Of a DNA stretch of 64,000 nt, positions 18,849 through 28,414 are shown piece by piece; the stretch's first letter is position 1, and each line of letters opens with the position of its first letter. A program made the translations under genes and the position numbers. The DNA is from Psychrobacter faecalis (GTDB lineage Bacteria > Pseudomonadota > Gammaproteobacteria > Pseudomonadales > Moraxellaceae), in contig NZ_JABAST010000001.1 of NCBI RefSeq assembly GCF_016107575.1, forward strand, positions 124,001 through 188,000, written 5' to 3'. The notes below the pieces were generated by a model that saw nothing but the letters and a program-made list of their open reading frames with translations, was not told the DNA's origin and ran no database searches.

Positions 18849-18877
18849 GTGACAAATTAATCACCATCAATTACAAT
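18849..18877 (+). promoter_or_regulatory. Promoter of the ahcY leader
   Basis: GTGACA (18849-18854, one base off TTGACA) and TACAAT (18872-18877) are 17 bases apart. The predicted start, about 18884, coincides with the first paired base of the SAH riboswitch. An inverted repeat GGTGA/TCACC (18848-18852, 18861-18865) overlaps the -35. Confidence 0.65.
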
Positions 18878-18885
18878 AACGACCT

Positions 18886-19016
18886 CCGAGAGGTGTTGCA
18901 CCATAATAAATCTTATTGCATATAAGCTTTATCGCTTTGCAAATCATTTGTTATGTTAGGCTCGGTTAACTGTTTATGACCATTTTGGGTTACGAACAGC
19001 GCAAATAACGGCACCT
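18886..19016 (+). promoter_or_regulatory. S-adenosylhomocysteine (SAH) riboswitch
   Basis: CCGAG (18886-18890) pairs with CUCGG (18961-18965) as P1. The joining CCGAG-AGGUGUUGC and GUUAGG-CUCGG line up with the known aptamer's CGAG-GAGCGCUGC and CCAGG-CUCG. P2 is a 10-bp helix, 18902-18911 with 18946-18955. The pseudoknot P4 pairs AGGUGUU (18891-18897) with GGCACCU (19010-19016), where the known class has GAGCGCU/GGCGCUC: different bases, pairing kept. A hairpin CUGUU/AACAG (18970-18974, 18995-18999) fills the P1-P4 gap. It sits 42 bases before ahcY, the class's usual target, which it turns on when SAH builds up. Confidence 0.88.
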
Positions 19017-19058
19017 GCGTTTTTATTCTTTTTATCTATTAACTGATAGGAGCATATT

Positions 19059-20483
19059 ATGGACGCAGTGTCTAACACCCCATCTGCCCATATGATCGAC
19101 CCCTCTTTCACTGACTATAAAGTCGCCGACATTAGCCTTGCTGATTACGGTCGCCGTGAAATAACCCTAGCTGAAGCCGAAATGCCTGCCCTGATGGGTT
19201 TACGTCGTCGCTACGAAGCCGACCAGCCGCTTAAAGGCGCAAAAATCGCTGGCTGTATCCACATGACTATTCAGACGGCTGTTCTCATCGAGACGCTTGT
19301 CGCGCTAGGTGCAGAAGTACGCTGGACCTCATGTAACATCTTCTCAACCCAAGACCATGCTGCGGCAGCAATTGCTGCTGCTGGTATCTCTGTTTATGCT
19401 TGGAAAGGCGAAACCGAAGAAGAGTACGAGTGGTGCTTGCGTCAACAAATTCACGTTGGCGGTGAAGCGTCCGGTCAGCTTTGGGATGCAAACTTAATCT
19501 TGGACGACGGCGGTGATTTGACTGCTTTGATTCATAATGATTATGCCCAAATGCTTGATAATATCCATGGTATCTCCGAAGAAACTACTACAGGTGTCCA
19601 TCGTTTGGTTGAAATGCTGGGTAAAGGTACGCTAAAAGTACCGGCTATCAACGTCAACGATGCGGTTACCAAGTCTAAAAATGACAACAAATACGGCTGC
19701 CGTCATAGCTTAAATGACGCCATCAAACGTGCTACCGATATGTTCCTTGCCGGTCGCCGCGCTTTAGTCATCGGTTATGGCGATGTGGGTAAAGGCTCTA
19801 CCCAAAGCTTACGTCAAGAAGGCATGATTGTCCGTGTATCAGAAGTTGATCCTATCTGTGCTATGCAAGCCTGTATGGACGGCTATGAAGTATTGTCACC
19901 TTATATCAATGGCGATAACACTGGCGGCGCAGAAAACATCAACACTCGTCTATTAGAAGATACTGACTTAATTGTTACCACTACCGGTAACTATCACGTT
20001 TGTGACAAACATATGTTAGCCGCGCTAAAACCGGGTGCGGTCGTCTGTAATATCGGTCACTTCGATACCGAAATTGATACGCAATTTATGCGTGACAATT
20101 GGCGCTGGGTTGAGATTAAGCCACAAGTGCATCAAGTGTTCCGCTCGGATGACGAAAACGATTATTTGATTTTGCTTGCTGAAGGTCGCTTGGTGAACTT
20201 AGGTAATGCTACTGGTCACCCATCGCGCGTGATGGATGGCTCATTTGCTAACCAAGTATTGGCACAAATGTACTTGTTTGAAGAAAAATTCGCTGAGCTG
20301 CCAGTCGATGAGCGCTTTGATAATTTATACGTTAAAGTGTTACCGAAAAAACTCGATGAAGAAGTTGCGGCGGCAATGGTTGCAGGCTTTAACGGTACAT
20401 TGACGAAACTGACTGAAAAACAAGCCGAGTATCTAGGCGTACCTGTCGAAGGTCCGTTTAAGCCTGACGCTTATAAATACTAA
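19059..20483 (+). CDS. ahcY: Adenosylhomocysteinase
   Basis: 474 residues. It hydrolyses S-adenosylhomocysteine to adenosine and homocysteine, relieving inhibition of methyltransferases; cytosolic, NAD-dependent. [50 protein letters not shown], the NAD loop [15 protein letters not shown] and [10 protein letters not shown] are all intact, with C-terminal PFKPDAYKY matching the family's PxxYRY-like end. TAGGAG lies 5 bases before the ATG. It is followed 13 bases later by metF, so the two are co-transcribed behind the SAH riboswitch. Confidence 0.98.
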   Translation: MDAVSNTPSAHMIDPSFTDYKVADISLADYGRREITLAEAEMPALMGLRRRYEADQPLKGAKIAGCIHMTIQTAVLIETLVALGAEVRWTSCNIFSTQDHAAAAIAAAGISVYAWKGETEEEYEWCLRQQIHVGGEASGQLWDANLILDDGGDLTALIHNDYAQMLDNIHGISEETTTGVHRLVEMLGKGTLKVPAINVNDAVTKSKNDNKYGCRHSLNDAIKRATDMFLAGRRALVIGYGDVGKGSTQSLRQEGMIVRVSEVDPICAMQACMDGYEVLSPYINGDNTGGAENINTRLLEDTDLIVTTTGNYHVCDKHMLAALKPGAVVCNIGHFDTEIDTQFMRDNWRWVEIKPQVHQVFRSDDENDYLILLAEGRLVNLGNATGHPSRVMDGSFANQVLAQMYLFEEKFAELPVDERFDNLYVKVLPKKLDEEVAAAMVAGFNGTLTKLTEKQAEYLGVPVEGPFKPDAYKY

Positions 20484-20496
20484 TAGGAGTCAGACT

Positions 20497-21345
20497 GTGA
20501 CTAAGCCTGCTTTCTCCTTCGAGTTTTTCCCAGCCAAAACCGAGCAAGGCCAAGAAAAGCTCCTCAGTACTTATGATGAGCTCAATAAGCTATCACCTGC
20601 GTATTTTTCGGTGACCTATGGGGCTGGCGGTTCAACCCGTGGCCGCACGCTTGATATCGTGCAAGCGTTGTGCGCGCGCGGTGACACAGATATTGCGCCG
20701 CATATGTCTTGTATTGGCGATGACAAAAGTCAAATCGCTGAACTACTCGATCTTTATAAAAGTTTGGGCATCACACGCTTGGTTGCCTTGCGTGGTGATT
20801 TACCGTCAGGTCAGGTCGGTATGGGAGAACTGCCGTTTGCCTTAGACTTAGTAAAGTTTATCCGCGAATATTCAGGCGATCACTTCCGTATCGAGGTCGC
20901 AGCCTACCCTGAGATGCATCCGCAAGCACGTAGCTTTGAATTTGATGTCGACAATTTGGTGAATAAATATCAGGCGGGCGCCAATGCGTCGATTACCCAG
21001 TTTTTCTATAATGCCGATAGCTATTTATATCTGCGTGACACCTTAGAAAAACGTGGTATTGACACGGTAGCGCAGCCTTTGGTCGCTGGCATCATGCCGA
21101 TTACCAACTCAAGCAATCTCGTACGCTTTGCTGATAGCTGTGGCGCTGATATCCCACGTTACGTGCGTAAGCGCTTGGCAGATTTTGGCGATGACCGTAC
21201 TGCTATCCGAGAGTTCGGCTTTGATGTCGTTTATCGTTTGTGCGAGCGTCTAATCTCTGAGGGCGTACCTGCCATGCATTTTTATAGCATGAATAAGGTT
21301 GAGCCAAATAAACGCTTAGTCGAAGCTTTAGGCTTGATTGCTTAA
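20497..21345 (+). CDS. metF: 5,10-Methylenetetrahydrofolate reductase
   Basis: 282 residues, normal length. It reduces methylene-THF to methyl-THF for methionine synthesis, FAD-dependent. FSFEFFPAKTEQG with its catalytic Glu, SVTYGAGGSTRGRTLD, VALRGDLP, VAAYPEMHPQARS and ASITQFFYNADSYLYL are the MetF landmarks. The start is GTG at 20497, set by AGGAG immediately after the ahcY stop. Sharing a transcript with ahcY places the methyl donor supply under SAH control. The terminator at 21371 ends the unit. Confidence 0.97.
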   Translation: MTKPAFSFEFFPAKTEQGQEKLLSTYDELNKLSPAYFSVTYGAGGSTRGRTLDIVQALCARGDTDIAPHMSCIGDDKSQIAELLDLYKSLGITRLVALRGDLPSGQVGMGELPFALDLVKFIREYSGDHFRIEVAAYPEMHPQARSFEFDVDNLVNKYQAGANASITQFFYNADSYLYLRDTLEKRGIDTVAQPLVAGIMPITNSSNLVRFADSCGADIPRYVRKRLADFGDDRTAIREFGFDVVYRLCERLISEGVPAMHFYSMNKVEPNKRLVEALGLIA

Positions 21346-21370
21346 ATATTTATCGAATGTATTGCTGAAT

Positions 21371-21402
21371 GACTGGCGTTCTTAGGGGCGCCGGTCTTTT
21401 TT
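21371..21402 (+). terminator. Terminator of ahcY-metF
   Basis: GACTGGCG (21371-21378) pairs with CGCCGGTC (21389-21396), one G-T pair, followed by TTTTTT. Confidence 0.9.
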
Positions 21403-21518
21403 GGTATGGGAATTGCATTTATGCCAATTCTACTTATGACAATCCCTTTACCCACCCAAATGATATTCTGCTAAGATATTGAAAAATATCATGACTCCCA
21501 TTATAGGAATAAGTAATT

Positions 21519-22409
21519 TTGCGACGTTTCTTTTATGCCACCAGTAGCGATAGCAGTGATAAAAATGCCCCAACCTGGCCACAACTGAGCACCTTAGCTA
21601 TCGGTGCTAACGTCGAGTTGACCGAAAGTATTGTCCATCATTGGTGCCGTGTACTGCGCGCCAATAACGGCGACACAGGTATTTTATTTGACGGTTTTGG
21701 CGGTGAATATCAGGTACAGCTGAATAGCATCAGTAAAAAACACGCCACTGCGACGTTATTATCACACCTAGAAACTGACCGTAACGCCGCTATTTTAACT
21801 AAAATCGGACTGGTGATGAGTCGCGGCGAGCGCATGGATTACGCCATTCAAAAATCCACTGAGCTTGGTGTCACCGCTATTCAACTGCTCGCCAGCCACC
21901 ACGGTGAGGTCAACCTAAAACCTGCGCAAGTGGAGAAAAAACTGGCACATTGGCAGCAAGTGGCGATTGCTGCCTGTGAGCAATGCGGCCTTAATCGCCC
22001 GCCCCTTATTCTCGCGCCATTATCGATTGATGATTGGCTGTCAAATATAGCGGCCAACAAAAACGACAAAGAGATGGCAGTTAGCCCAATCATCGCTGAG
22101 CTAAGTAAAGATGCCTACTATCAAGCATTACAGCAACCAGCAGATTTACGTCTGCAGCTAAGCGTGCCAGCAGCAGGACAGCCGCTGATGCCTGAGGCGC
22201 TGCCCGTCGTTTTGAAACAACAGACGCCTTATGTTGAATTACTAATCGGACCTGAGGGCGGGCTCAGCGCTGATGAATGCGCCAAAGCTGCTGACGTTGG
22301 TTTTGCAGCGTGGCAAATTGGACCAAGGGTGCTGCGTACCGAAACTGCGCCTGTCGTTGCCTTAGCGACATTGGGCTCATTGGCAACCCTGCACACCTTA
22401 CATATTTAG
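21519..22409 (+). CDS. rsmE: 16S rRNA m3U1498 methyltransferase
   Basis: 296 residues, SPOUT-class methyltransferase that modifies U1498 of 16S rRNA with SAM. N-terminal RRFFYAT, ESIVHHWCRVLRANNGD, LVMSRGERMDYAIQKSTELGV, AACEQCGLNRPP, and the knot LLIGPEGGLSADE and GPRVLRTETAPVVAL are diagnostic. The start is TTG at 21519, preceded by AGGAATAA and matching the family N-terminus. An insertion of about 40 residues (near VPAAGQPLMPEAL) lengthens it beyond the usual 240-250. Confidence 0.95.
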   Translation: MRRFFYATSSDSSDKNAPTWPQLSTLAIGANVELTESIVHHWCRVLRANNGDTGILFDGFGGEYQVQLNSISKKHATATLLSHLETDRNAAILTKIGLVMSRGERMDYAIQKSTELGVTAIQLLASHHGEVNLKPAQVEKKLAHWQQVAIAACEQCGLNRPPLILAPLSIDDWLSNIAANKNDKEMAVSPIIAELSKDAYYQALQQPADLRLQLSVPAAGQPLMPEALPVVLKQQTPYVELLIGPEGGLSADECAKAADVGFAAWQIGPRVLRTETAPVVALATLGSLATLHTLHI

Positions 22410-22421
22410 GCATCAAATTGC

Positions 22422-22453
22422 CATCGCTACATCGCTACATCGCTACATCGCCA
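22422..22453 (+). repeat. 8-base tandem repeat CATCGCTA, four copies
   Basis: Three perfect copies (22422-22445) and a fourth with one change (CATCGCCA, 22446-22453) lie between the rsmE stop and the start of the next gene. The unit is not a multiple of three. The tract is open in the frame of the downstream gene. Confidence 0.9.
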
Positions 22454-22474
22454 TTTATTATTCAATTTGATGTT

Positions 22475-24211
22475 ATGAGTCCTATTATGACCGATTTTAC
22501 CCCTATGCCAATATCGGATAAACAGCAATTATTGGTCAAGCTGTGCGAGCAATTTGAAGACGCTATCTTCATACTGGACGACAAACTGCGCTATCTATCC
22601 GTTAATGCGAACTATGAGCTGATGCTTGGCTATACAGAAAAATTTTTGCTTGGCCGTCCGCTTGGTATCTATGCAGCCGAGTTTTTGTCTGAAGAAGAGC
22701 AAGGTGTGCTTAGAAATCTGATTAACAGTTTAGACAGTACAGGATTTTGTGAAATTGATTTTTCGATGGCAAATCGCTATGGCGAAATACTTGACTGTCA
22801 TATCACCTATCGCAAAATTTACTTAGAAGACACCCCTTATTACGTTGGTACCATACGTAATATGGCGACGCTGGCTAAAAACAGAAAAAAGGTCGCCCAT
22901 CTGTTAAATTATGACCAGCTAACTGGACTGCCAAACCGTAAAGTATTTTTAAGTCAAACCAGTGAGTTGTTAATAGAAAGCTACCAAGAAGTGGTGATCG
23001 TGCGTTTTAACATTGACCGTTATCGCAACCTTGCTATCTTATTGGGACCAGATGGCATCAACAAACTGGTAGAAAATTTTGTTTTACGTATCACCGAGTT
23101 AGAGCTGGACAATTTACGCTGCTTTTCGCATTTTGGTGGTGACGACTTTGCTTTATTATTCGAATGTAATGATGCCAACATGGTGCGCCATCAATTAGAC
23201 AGTTTAATGCAAATGTGCGAGCGCCCTTTTTTCTTAAATGACAGTATGGCAAAAGAAGCACAAGTCTATTGTCACATTTCGGTTGGGGTCAGCTATTTTC
23301 CTGAAAACGGCAATGAGTTCATCGGCTTATTGACCAAGGCTGAAAAAGCGTTGAATTACGTCAAGCAGCAAGGCGGCGATGATGTCTGTTGGTATCATAA
23401 ATCGATTAACGAGAGGAATGCACACGATATACAGTTAGAGTCTGAGCTTAGGACGGCCAGCAACGAATGTCAATTTGTGCCTTATTACCAACCAAAATTC
23501 GCCTTAGATACGGGTGTGATTAGCGGTTTTGAGGCGTTGGTGCGCTGGCAACATCCTACTCGCGGCTTACTAAGACCCATAGACTTTATGGATGCCGTCA
23601 TTTCTCATAAATTATCGTTTGAGTTGTTTTCACAAATGGCGAACCAAATTGCCAAGCAATTGACCGTTTGGCAAGATTTGGGCTTTGAGCAGCACATCTG
23701 TATCAACGCCGATGCGGCCGAGTTTAGCCATCCTGATTTTTTTGACTTGGTCAGTAACTTGTTAGACAGCCATAAACTTGCCGCTCACCAACTGCACATA
23801 GAGGTGACCGAATCTTCATTGATACAGCGCCATGCCAATGTCAAAAAACAACTGGATTTACTTAAAGAACTTGGCATCTGTCTGGCGCTCGATGACTTTG
23901 GTACAGGTTTTGCCTCGTTAAGCTATTTACAAGAATATCCGTTTGATTTTATCAAAATTGACAAAAGCTTTATCTCTAAGATTACCAATGACCGTACGCA
24001 GCGCGCCATTGTTAAAGCGATTTTGGATTTAGCAGAAGCGCTTGATATGCACGTTATCGCCGAAGGTATTGAAAACGAGCAGCAACGCGATTTACTGCTT
24101 AGTATGGGTTGTCAGTACGGTCAAGGTTATTGGTTTGGTAAACCGATGACGGCGGACGAGGCAACTAAGATGCTTACGCAGCAACATTTGTCTAAAAATG
24201 ACCGTCCTTAG
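22475..24211 (+). CDS. PAS-GGDEF-EAL protein, probable c-di-GMP phosphodiesterase
   Basis: 578 residues. PAS domain (about 15-125: FEDAIFILDDKLRYLSVNAN, ELMLGYTEKFLLGRPL), GGDEF domain (about 140-300: YDQLTGLPNRKVFL, active-site loop FGGDDFALLF) and EAL domain (about 315-570: GFEALVRWQHPTRG, VTESSL, LALDDFGTGFASL, FIKIDKSFI, AEGIEN). The EAL catalytic residues are intact. The GGDEF loop reads GGDDF, so cyclase activity is doubtful and phosphodiesterase is favoured. No ribosome site is obvious; ATGs at 22475 and 22487 are both possible, and the open frame reaches back over the 8-base repeat. Confidence 0.9.
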   Translation: MSPIMTDFTPMPISDKQQLLVKLCEQFEDAIFILDDKLRYLSVNANYELMLGYTEKFLLGRPLGIYAAEFLSEEEQGVLRNLINSLDSTGFCEIDFSMANRYGEILDCHITYRKIYLEDTPYYVGTIRNMATLAKNRKKVAHLLNYDQLTGLPNRKVFLSQTSELLIESYQEVVIVRFNIDRYRNLAILLGPDGINKLVENFVLRITELELDNLRCFSHFGGDDFALLFECNDANMVRHQLDSLMQMCERPFFLNDSMAKEAQVYCHISVGVSYFPENGNEFIGLLTKAEKALNYVKQQGGDDVCWYHKSINERNAHDIQLESELRTASNECQFVPYYQPKFALDTGVISGFEALVRWQHPTRGLLRPIDFMDAVISHKLSFELFSQMANQIAKQLTVWQDLGFEQHICINADAAEFSHPDFFDLVSNLLDSHKLAAHQLHIEVTESSLIQRHANVKKQLDLLKELGICLALDDFGTGFASLSYLQEYPFDFIKIDKSFISKITNDRTQRAIVKAILDLAEALDMHVIAEGIENEQQRDLLLSMGCQYGQGYWFGKPMTADEATKMLTQQHLSKNDRP

Positions 24212-24584
24212 GATTATCTATCAAAGCGAGATTTATTAAAGCGATATTGTTTGAATTTTTCTACCCTTATTGTTAAATAATGCTTAAGTTTTTGGCGTAT
24301 AAGCTCGATGATATATAGGATGCAATACAGGTTGATGACTTATCAGTATTGTCACCAAACTTGTATATTTGTCAGTGAACGCCTATCTTTTACCAAGAAT
24401 TTACGAATACAATCATAATTCTTTTTCACTCTTCTCAATTTATTTCATATGATCGGTGTTGTTGTCCGTTATTGATACAGACAAACCCTTTAACAGTAAA
24501 CAGTTGGCAACTCAGACTATTCATAATAGTCGATGACAGTTGCTGTTTTACTGCCGGTCGCATCCTAAAAAAGGACAGGAAGTT
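24212..24584. other. 373-base intergenic region before the first acyl-CoA dehydrogenase
   Basis: AT-rich and without a credible reading frame or strong hairpin. It should carry the promoter of the acyl-CoA dehydrogenase gene; no FadR- or PsrA-like palindrome could be recognised. Confidence 0.6.
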
Positions 24585-26378
24585 ATGCAATATAAAGCGC
24601 CCCTACGTGATATCCAATTCGTGATGCATGAGTTACTTGACAGCGAAAGTCACTACAAAACCTTACCTGCGTTCCAAGAAGCGGATCGTGAGTTGATGGA
24701 CAGTCTGTTTGAGATGGCGGCAAGCTTTGCGGAAAATGAGCTGTCTCCATTAAACCAAAGCGGCGACGCGGAAGGCTGTCATTTTGACAACGGTACTGTC
24801 ACTACGCCAAAAGGTTTTAAAGAAGCTTATAAAGCCTACTGCGAGCTTGGCTTCCCAGCCTTGTCTGCTGAAGAGGCATTCGGCGGTCAAAACATGCCGT
24901 TCTCATTATCAACAGTTATCAATGAGATGGTTGGCACGGCGAACTGGTCATTTTCTATGTATCCTGGCCTATCACATGGCGCGATTCAAACCATCGAGCA
25001 CCATGGTACTGAAGAGCAAAAACAAACTTACCTTGAAAAAATGGTCACCGGCGAATGGTCAGGTACTATGTGTTTGACTGAAGCGCATGCGGGTTCTGAC
25101 TTAGGTATTATTCGCACCAAAGCTGAGCCAAACGATGACGGCACTTATAGCATCACTGGTCAAAAAATCTTTATCTCAGCGGGCGAGCATGACCTAACCG
25201 ACAATATCATTCATATCGTCCTAGCCCGTCTACCAGGCGCGCCTGCTGGCACCAAAGGCATCTCGCTGTTTATCGTGCCTAAAGTCATGGTCAACGCAGA
25301 CAGCAGCCTTGGTGAAAACAACAACGTCGTTTGTGGTTCTATCGAGCACAAAATGGGTATCAAAGCGTCAGCGACTTGCGTGATGAACTTTGATGGCGCC
25401 ACTGGTTATTTGATTGGCCCAGAAAACCGCGGTCTACAGTGTATGTTTACCTTTATGAACGTGGCCCGTATCGGTACCGCCGTTCAAGGTTTAACGGCAG
25501 CAGAGTATGCGTTCCAAGGCTCATTAACCTATGCCAAAGACCGCTTAGCGATGCGCTCACTATCAGGTGCTAAAGCACCAGAAAAAGTCGCTGATCCTAT
25601 CATCGTTCACCCAGCCGTTCGTAACATGCTATTGACCGAAAAAGCCTTTGCTGAAGGCGGTCGTGCCCTCGTTTATTACCTCTCACACTTTGCGGATACT
25701 GTAGCAAAAGGCGAAGGCGATGATCTTAAATTTGCTGACCAAATGCTGTCACTATTGACACCGATTGCTAAAGCATTCTTGACTGAAACTGGTCTAGAGG
25801 CGGCTAACCATGGCGTACAGGTTTATGGCGGTCACGGCTTTATCAGTGAGTGGGGCATGGAGCAAAACGTCCGTGATACCCGTATTGCTTGCCTCTACGA
25901 AGGTACCACTGAAATCCAAGCGCTTGACCTACTCGGCCGTAAAGTATTGGGCTCACAAGGTAAAATGCTTGCCAACTTTGTCAAAGTCATCCAAACTTTC
26001 TGCGAAGAGAACAAAGACAACGATCAAATGGGTCAATTTATCCGCCCACTTGCCAAACACGTCAAAGAATGGGGCGATTTGACCGCGCGTATCGGTATGC
26101 AAGCGACTGAAAACCCAGATGCGGTTGGCGGTGCAGCAGTTGACTACTTATACTTCAGCGGTTATGTCACATTAGCTTATTTATGGGCGCGTATGGCCTT
26201 GGTTGCGCAAACTGCATTGGCGGACGGTACTGGCGAAAAAGCCTTTTACGATGCCAAAATCAAAACCGCGCAATTCTACTTTGCAAAATTATTGCCACGT
26301 ACCACCACGCACGTACAGCGCATCAGCACTGGTGTTGAGCCGTACATGACCATGGACGTTGATCAATTTGCGTTTTAA
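24585..26378 (+). CDS. Acyl-CoA dehydrogenase (first paralogue)
   Basis: 597 residues, an FAD-dependent dehydrogenase of fatty acyl-CoA with an extra C-terminal domain, as in the ~600-residue AcdA/DmdC-like class. Visible are MCLTEAHAGSDLGIIRTKA (FAD/substrate loop), ITGQKIFISAGEHDLT, HKMGIKASATCVMNFDGA, and the C-terminal base in RIACLYEGTTEIQALDLLGRK. The ATG at 24585 is chosen because AGGAAG is just upstream and the N-terminus MQYKAPLRDIQFVMHELL matches its paralogue; the extra 15 codons upstream are discarded. The substrate chain length cannot be read. Confidence 0.95.
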   Translation: MQYKAPLRDIQFVMHELLDSESHYKTLPAFQEADRELMDSLFEMAASFAENELSPLNQSGDAEGCHFDNGTVTTPKGFKEAYKAYCELGFPALSAEEAFGGQNMPFSLSTVINEMVGTANWSFSMYPGLSHGAIQTIEHHGTEEQKQTYLEKMVTGEWSGTMCLTEAHAGSDLGIIRTKAEPNDDGTYSITGQKIFISAGEHDLTDNIIHIVLARLPGAPAGTKGISLFIVPKVMVNADSSLGENNNVVCGSIEHKMGIKASATCVMNFDGATGYLIGPENRGLQCMFTFMNVARIGTAVQGLTAAEYAFQGSLTYAKDRLAMRSLSGAKAPEKVADPIIVHPAVRNMLLTEKAFAEGGRALVYYLSHFADTVAKGEGDDLKFADQMLSLLTPIAKAFLTETGLEAANHGVQVYGGHGFISEWGMEQNVRDTRIACLYEGTTEIQALDLLGRKVLGSQGKMLANFVKVIQTFCEENKDNDQMGQFIRPLAKHVKEWGDLTARIGMQATENPDAVGGAAVDYLYFSGYVTLAYLWARMALVAQTALADGTGEKAFYDAKIKTAQFYFAKLLPRTTTHVQRISTGVEPYMTMDVDQFAF

Positions 26379-26424
26379 CGTATAGAACGTTGCAAGTGTA
26401 GTATCTATTTTAATAAGCAGTTCC

Positions 26425-26458
26425 TATCGGCAACATACTTAGGTGTGTTGCCGATTTT
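26425..26458 (+). terminator. Terminator between the acyl-CoA dehydrogenase genes
   Basis: ATCGGCAACA (26426-26435) pairs perfectly with TGTTGCCGAT (26446-26455), then TTTT. The two paralogues are therefore likely separate transcripts. Confidence 0.85.
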
Positions 26459-26629
26459 CTTAGCGGCTTTATTGCTAATAGTTTTTGGTGGACGCACAAT
26501 TCACGAAGAAAACCACCCGTCGTTACGCTAATTTGCTAAAATTTAACTATCTATGTTTAAGCTGCACTCACAAGAAAATTGAACGCTTTGCCCTACTCAC
26601 TTTTATTTATTTAAACCAAAGGAATGTTT

Positions 26630-28414
26630 ATGGCTGTTTATAATGCCCCTCTTAACGACATGCGCTTTATCCTAAACGACGTATTTAAGGCGCCTGAATT
26701 TTGGCAAAACAACGAAAACCTTGCTCATGTCGATATGGAAACTGTCGATATGATTTTGGAAGAAATGGCAAAATTGTCAAAAAACGTCTTATTACCTATC
26801 AATCGTAGCGGTGATGAAGAAGGCGCAACCTTTGAAGGTAATGGCGTTGTCACCACCCCTACTGGCTTTAAAGACGCCTATAAGCAGTATGCCGAATCAG
26901 GTTGGGTTGGCTTAAGTGGTAACTCTGAGTACGGCGGTCAAGGTTTCCCAAAAATGGTCACTATGTTGACCGAAGAGATGGTATTTACCGCCAACCAGTC
27001 ATTTGCTCTATATCCAAACCTAACCGTAGGCGCAACGCTTTGCTTAAATGCGGCGGCGTCTGAAGAGCAAAAGCAAACTTACTTAGAGAAAATGTACAAT
27101 GGTGAATGGTCGGGTACTATGTGCTTGACTGAGCCGCATGCTGGTACTGACTTAGGTATTATCAAAACCAAAGCCGTGCCAAACGACGATGGTAGCTATA
27201 ACATCTCTGGTACCAAAATCTTTATCACCGGCGGTGAGCACGACCTCACAGAAAATATCATTCATTTGGTATTGGCAAAAACCCCAAATGCGCCAGAAGG
27301 CTCAAAAGGCATTTCGCTGTTTGTGGTACCAAAATTCTTGGTTAATGAAGATGGTAGCTTAGGCGAGCGCAACACTTTAGCAGTTGGCTCTATTGAGCAC
27401 AAAATGGGCATCAAAGCCTCTGCCACTTGTGTGATGAACTTTGACAACGCCAAAGGCTGGATGGTTGGTGCAGAAAATACCGGTCTGTCTTCAATGTTCA
27501 TTATGATGAACTATGAGCGCGTAACCATGGGTCTACAGGGCCTAGGTGGTTCTGAGCTTGCTTATCAAAACGCTGCTTTATATGCTAATGACCGAGGTCA
27601 AGGCCGTAGCGACACGCAAATTCAAAGCCCAGAAAAACCAGCCGATGCCATCATTCATCATGCCGATGTACGTCGCATGCTGTTAAATGCTAAAGCCAAT
27701 ACTGAAGCGTCACGTTGTTTTGCGATGTATGTTGCCAAAAACCTTGATCAAGAGAAATTTAGTACCGATCCTGAGGCCGCTCAAGCAGCAGCAGCGCGCG
27801 TTGCCCTCCTGACGCCAGTTGCTAAAGCGTTCTTGACCGATAAAGCATTAGAAGCGACCATTGATTGCCAGCAAGTATTTGGCGGTCACGGCTATATCCG
27901 CGAATGGGGTATGGAGCAAATCGTTCGTGATACTCGTATTGCCCAGATTTATGAAGGCACCAACGGTATTCAAGCGCTTGACCTATTAGGTCGTAAAGTG
28001 GCGAAAAATAATGGCAAATACGTCACTCATTTCTTAGGTGAGATTCGTGACTTTGTCAATAATATGCAAGCAGATCATGGTATTAAGCAAGCAACGCTAA
28101 ACGCTGCTGATACGATTGAAGAGTTAACCACCACGGTACTTAGCAATATTGGCGCACGTAAGAGTGAAATTAATGGCTGTGCCGTTGATTACATGCATGC
28201 GTTTGGCTACCTTGCCTACTCGTATATGTTTGCACTCATGGTCGAAGCTGCGAATGGTAAAGAAGGTGAGTTCTACACCAATAAAGCCAAGCTTGCCGAT
28301 TATTTCGTCGGTCGTATCTTGCCACGTATCGACGCTCACGCGCAGATGGTAAAAGCTGGCAGTGATCCAATGATGAACTTTGATCTTAGTTACTTTGATG
28401 TACCTGCTAGCTAA
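26630..28414 (+). CDS. Acyl-CoA dehydrogenase (second paralogue)
   Basis: 594 residues, clearly homologous along its whole length to the gene just upstream: MAVYNAPLNDMRFILNDVF versus MQYKAPLRDIQFVMHELL, and near-identical EWSGTMCLTEPHAGTDLGII, HKMGIKASATCVMNFD and RIAQIYEGTNGIQALDLLGRK with the catalytic Glu. The FadE-like C-terminal domain is present (YMHAFGYLAYSYMFALM). The ATG at 26630 has AAAGGAA at 7-base spacing; ATG at 26624 is too close to it. Different substrate range from the first copy is an inference. Confidence 0.95.
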   Translation: MAVYNAPLNDMRFILNDVFKAPEFWQNNENLAHVDMETVDMILEEMAKLSKNVLLPINRSGDEEGATFEGNGVVTTPTGFKDAYKQYAESGWVGLSGNSEYGGQGFPKMVTMLTEEMVFTANQSFALYPNLTVGATLCLNAAASEEQKQTYLEKMYNGEWSGTMCLTEPHAGTDLGIIKTKAVPNDDGSYNISGTKIFITGGEHDLTENIIHLVLAKTPNAPEGSKGISLFVVPKFLVNEDGSLGERNTLAVGSIEHKMGIKASATCVMNFDNAKGWMVGAENTGLSSMFIMMNYERVTMGLQGLGGSELAYQNAALYANDRGQGRSDTQIQSPEKPADAIIHHADVRRMLLNAKANTEASRCFAMYVAKNLDQEKFSTDPEAAQAAAARVALLTPVAKAFLTDKALEATIDCQQVFGGHGYIREWGMEQIVRDTRIAQIYEGTNGIQALDLLGRKVAKNNGKYVTHFLGEIRDFVNNMQADHGIKQATLNAADTIEELTTTVLSNIGARKSEINGCAVDYMHAFGYLAYSYMFALMVEAANGKEGEFYTNKAKLADYFVGRILPRIDAHAQMVKAGSDPMMNFDLSYFDVPAS

